NCBI GenBank assembly: GCA_026387165.1
Contig: JAPLMG010000300.1
Span: forward strand, 1-6,318
Source of the DNA: Candidatus Omnitrophota bacterium
Lineage (GTDB): Bacteria; Omnitrophota; Gorgyraeia; 2-01-FULL-45-10
Direction of reading: 5' to 3'
DNA: 6,318 nt
Below the pieces are notes generated by a model that did no database searches, was not told the origin of the DNA, and was given only the letters and a program-made list of their open reading frames with translations. Shown here piece after piece: positions 5,755 through 6,318 of the stretch. Position numbers and translations under genes: made by a program. Position 1 is the stretch's first letter; each line of letters opens with the position of its first letter.

Positions 5755-6117
5755 TTGAAAAAGTTATTTTGTGCGGCAATTATAATTTTATTTGTGATTT
5801 CGGTAATGGGTTTATCGTACGCTGAGACCAGCTACGATACACATACGGTATCAGGGCCTATGGCTAAGGCGGAGAGGGGTGCAAAGAACCTTCTCGTTGG
5901 CTGGACCGATATACCGGTGTCCGTATGCGAAACTACGGTAGATACCAAAAATGCGGCGTTGGGCCTTACGGTAGGATTATGGCAGGGGTTCAAGAAAGCT
6001 TTTCCGAGAACGATCTCAGGGATAGTCGATTTAGTTACTTTCGCCATTCCTGATTACGGGAAGAGCCCGGTGAAACCCGATCCACTCACTGAGCCTTCAA
6101 CGGGGGCTGGTAAATAA
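5755..6117 (+). CDS. Small secreted protein, TIGR04073 (exosortase system-associated) family
   Basis: With the TTG start the product has 120 residues: KKLF, a hydrophobic core (CAAIIILFVISVMGL) and a signal peptidase I-like site after SYA, before ETSYD. The mature part has the TIGR04073 pattern: AERGAKNLLVGWTDIP, a short helix with ETTVDTKNAALGLTVGLWQGF, then RTISGIVDLVTFAIP and a Pro-rich tail ending in a Gly-Lys. Members are small exported proteins found in genomes encoding exosortase/PEP-CTERM-like sorting; no molecular function is known. The ATG at 5725 would add ten polar residues in front of the signal peptide and lies at or before the predicted transcription start. The gene has its own promoter and terminator, so it is monocistronic, unlike the upstream cluster. 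Family call is by recognised pattern and is fairly confident. Confidence 0.82.
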   Translation: MKKLFCAAIIILFVISVMGLSYAETSYDTHTVSGPMAKAERGAKNLLVGWTDIPVSVCETTVDTKNAALGLTVGLWQGFKKAFPRTISGIVDLVTFAIPDYGKSPVKPDPLTEPSTGAGK

Positions 6118-6136
6118 AAAGTGCTTTTTGCTCATG

Positions 6137-6175
6137 CAGGGCTATTTGCGTAACGCGAATAGCCCTGTTTTATTT
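6137..6175 (+). terminator. Strong intrinsic terminator
   Basis: CAGGGCTATTTGCG and CGCGAATAGCCCTG form a 14-bp stem (one T-G wobble) around a TAA loop, followed by TTTTATTT. It begins 19 nt after the stop of the TIGR04073-like gene and should end that transcript before the next promoter. Confidence 0.92.
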
Positions 6176-6210
6176 GAGCGCATAGTTTACTAATCGGACA
6201 TATGAATATA

Positions 6211-6239
6211 TTGACTGAGATTTAGATATATGCTATCAT
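6211..6239 (+). promoter_or_regulatory. Sigma70-type extended -10 promoter for the third PilZ gene
   Basis: TTGACT at 6211-6216 and TATCAT at 6234-6239 are separated by 17 bp. A TG at 6231-6232 gives an extended -10 (TGCTATCAT). Transcription would start near 6245-6247, only a few bases before the ATG at 6250. The spacing suggests a very short or absent leader. Confidence 0.75.
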
Positions 6240-6249
6240 TCCTATTGCT

Positions 6250-6318
6250 ATGAAGATGAGGGACAGGCTTGTCGAGAGAAGAAAGTATATAAGGCTAAAG
6301 ACCCCCGTATCCGTTACC
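6250..6318 (+). CDS. PilZ-domain protein, N-terminal 23 codons (3' end outside window)
   Basis: The frame is open from the ATG at 6250 to the window end and reads MKMRDRLVERRKYIRLKTPVSVT. ERRKYIRL carries the RxxxR motif (R11, R15) that opens many PilZ domains, and the following TPVSVT fits the first beta strand. The second motif, (D/N)xSxxG, would lie beyond the window, so identity rests on the N-terminal motif alone and its similarity to the two PilZ proteins at 1793-2635. An alternative ATG is at 6256. Neither has a Shine-Dalgarno, and the predicted transcription start is about 4 nt (or 10 nt) upstream, so initiation may be leaderless. No membrane segment is seen in the visible part. Confidence 0.7.
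   Translation, partial: MKMRDRLVERRKYIRLKTPVSVT

Noticed and set aside
6116..6129. Small inverted repeat AAAAAG/CTTTTT after the TIGR04073-like gene
   Set aside because: A two-base loop and A/T-only pairing make it too weak. The 14-bp-stem terminator just downstream explains transcript ending.

Overview
The window reads as a gene-dense stretch of bacterial chromosome with moderate G+C content. ATA (Ile) and AGA/AGG (Arg) codons are frequent. All nine genes run on the + strand. Three gene types narrow the lineage: a TIGR04073-type exosortase-associated small secreted protein, a DUF4416 protein, and repeated PilZ-domain proteins. I associate this mix with environmental Gram-negative lineages such as Omnitrophota and other PVC-related or deeply branching groups. 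The assignment is an inference; there is no rRNA or marker gene here to prove it.

Layout. (1) 1-1778 is a redox-flavoured cluster: the C-terminal end of a flavin reductase-family flavoprotein, a DUF523 protein overlapping it by 20 nt, and a DUF362 protein carrying two 4Fe-4S ferredoxin motifs. (2) 1793-2635 holds two adjacent PilZ-domain proteins, one soluble and one with an N-terminal membrane anchor. Both keep the RxxxR and (D/N)xSxxG residues expected for cyclic-di-GMP binding. (3) 2650-5456 holds a DUF4416 protein, a single-pass membrane protein with a probable extracytoplasmic beta-sandwich, and a 560-residue membrane-anchored alpha/beta-hydrolase-fold protein. The hydrolase has Gly where the catalytic Ser should be. 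Genes 1-8 are separated by 14 nt or less or overlap, with no terminator between them, so they could be one long transcript. Translation of several downstream genes looks coupled, since stop and start abut or overlap and Shine-Dalgarno sequences are weak.

(4) 5432-5688 is a repeat-rich region of palindromes built from one roughly 20-nt motif in both orientations and several GCTTCG/CGAAGC hairpins. The first motif copy lies inside the 3' end of the hydrolase gene. (5) 5693-6175 is a self-contained unit with a sigma70-type promoter, a strong Shine-Dalgarno sequence, a TTG start, the TIGR04073-like secreted protein and a strong intrinsic terminator. (6) 6211-6318 holds a second good promoter and the first 23 codons of a third PilZ protein, cut by the window edge.

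The combined picture is a cyclic-di-GMP-responsive and envelope-associated neighbourhood downstream of an iron-sulfur/flavin redox cluster. No complete, obviously new defence or mobile system is visible. The most unusual items are the hydrolase lacking its nucleophile, the nested palindromic repeat element with its intrusion into a coding region, and the possibly leaderless third PilZ gene.
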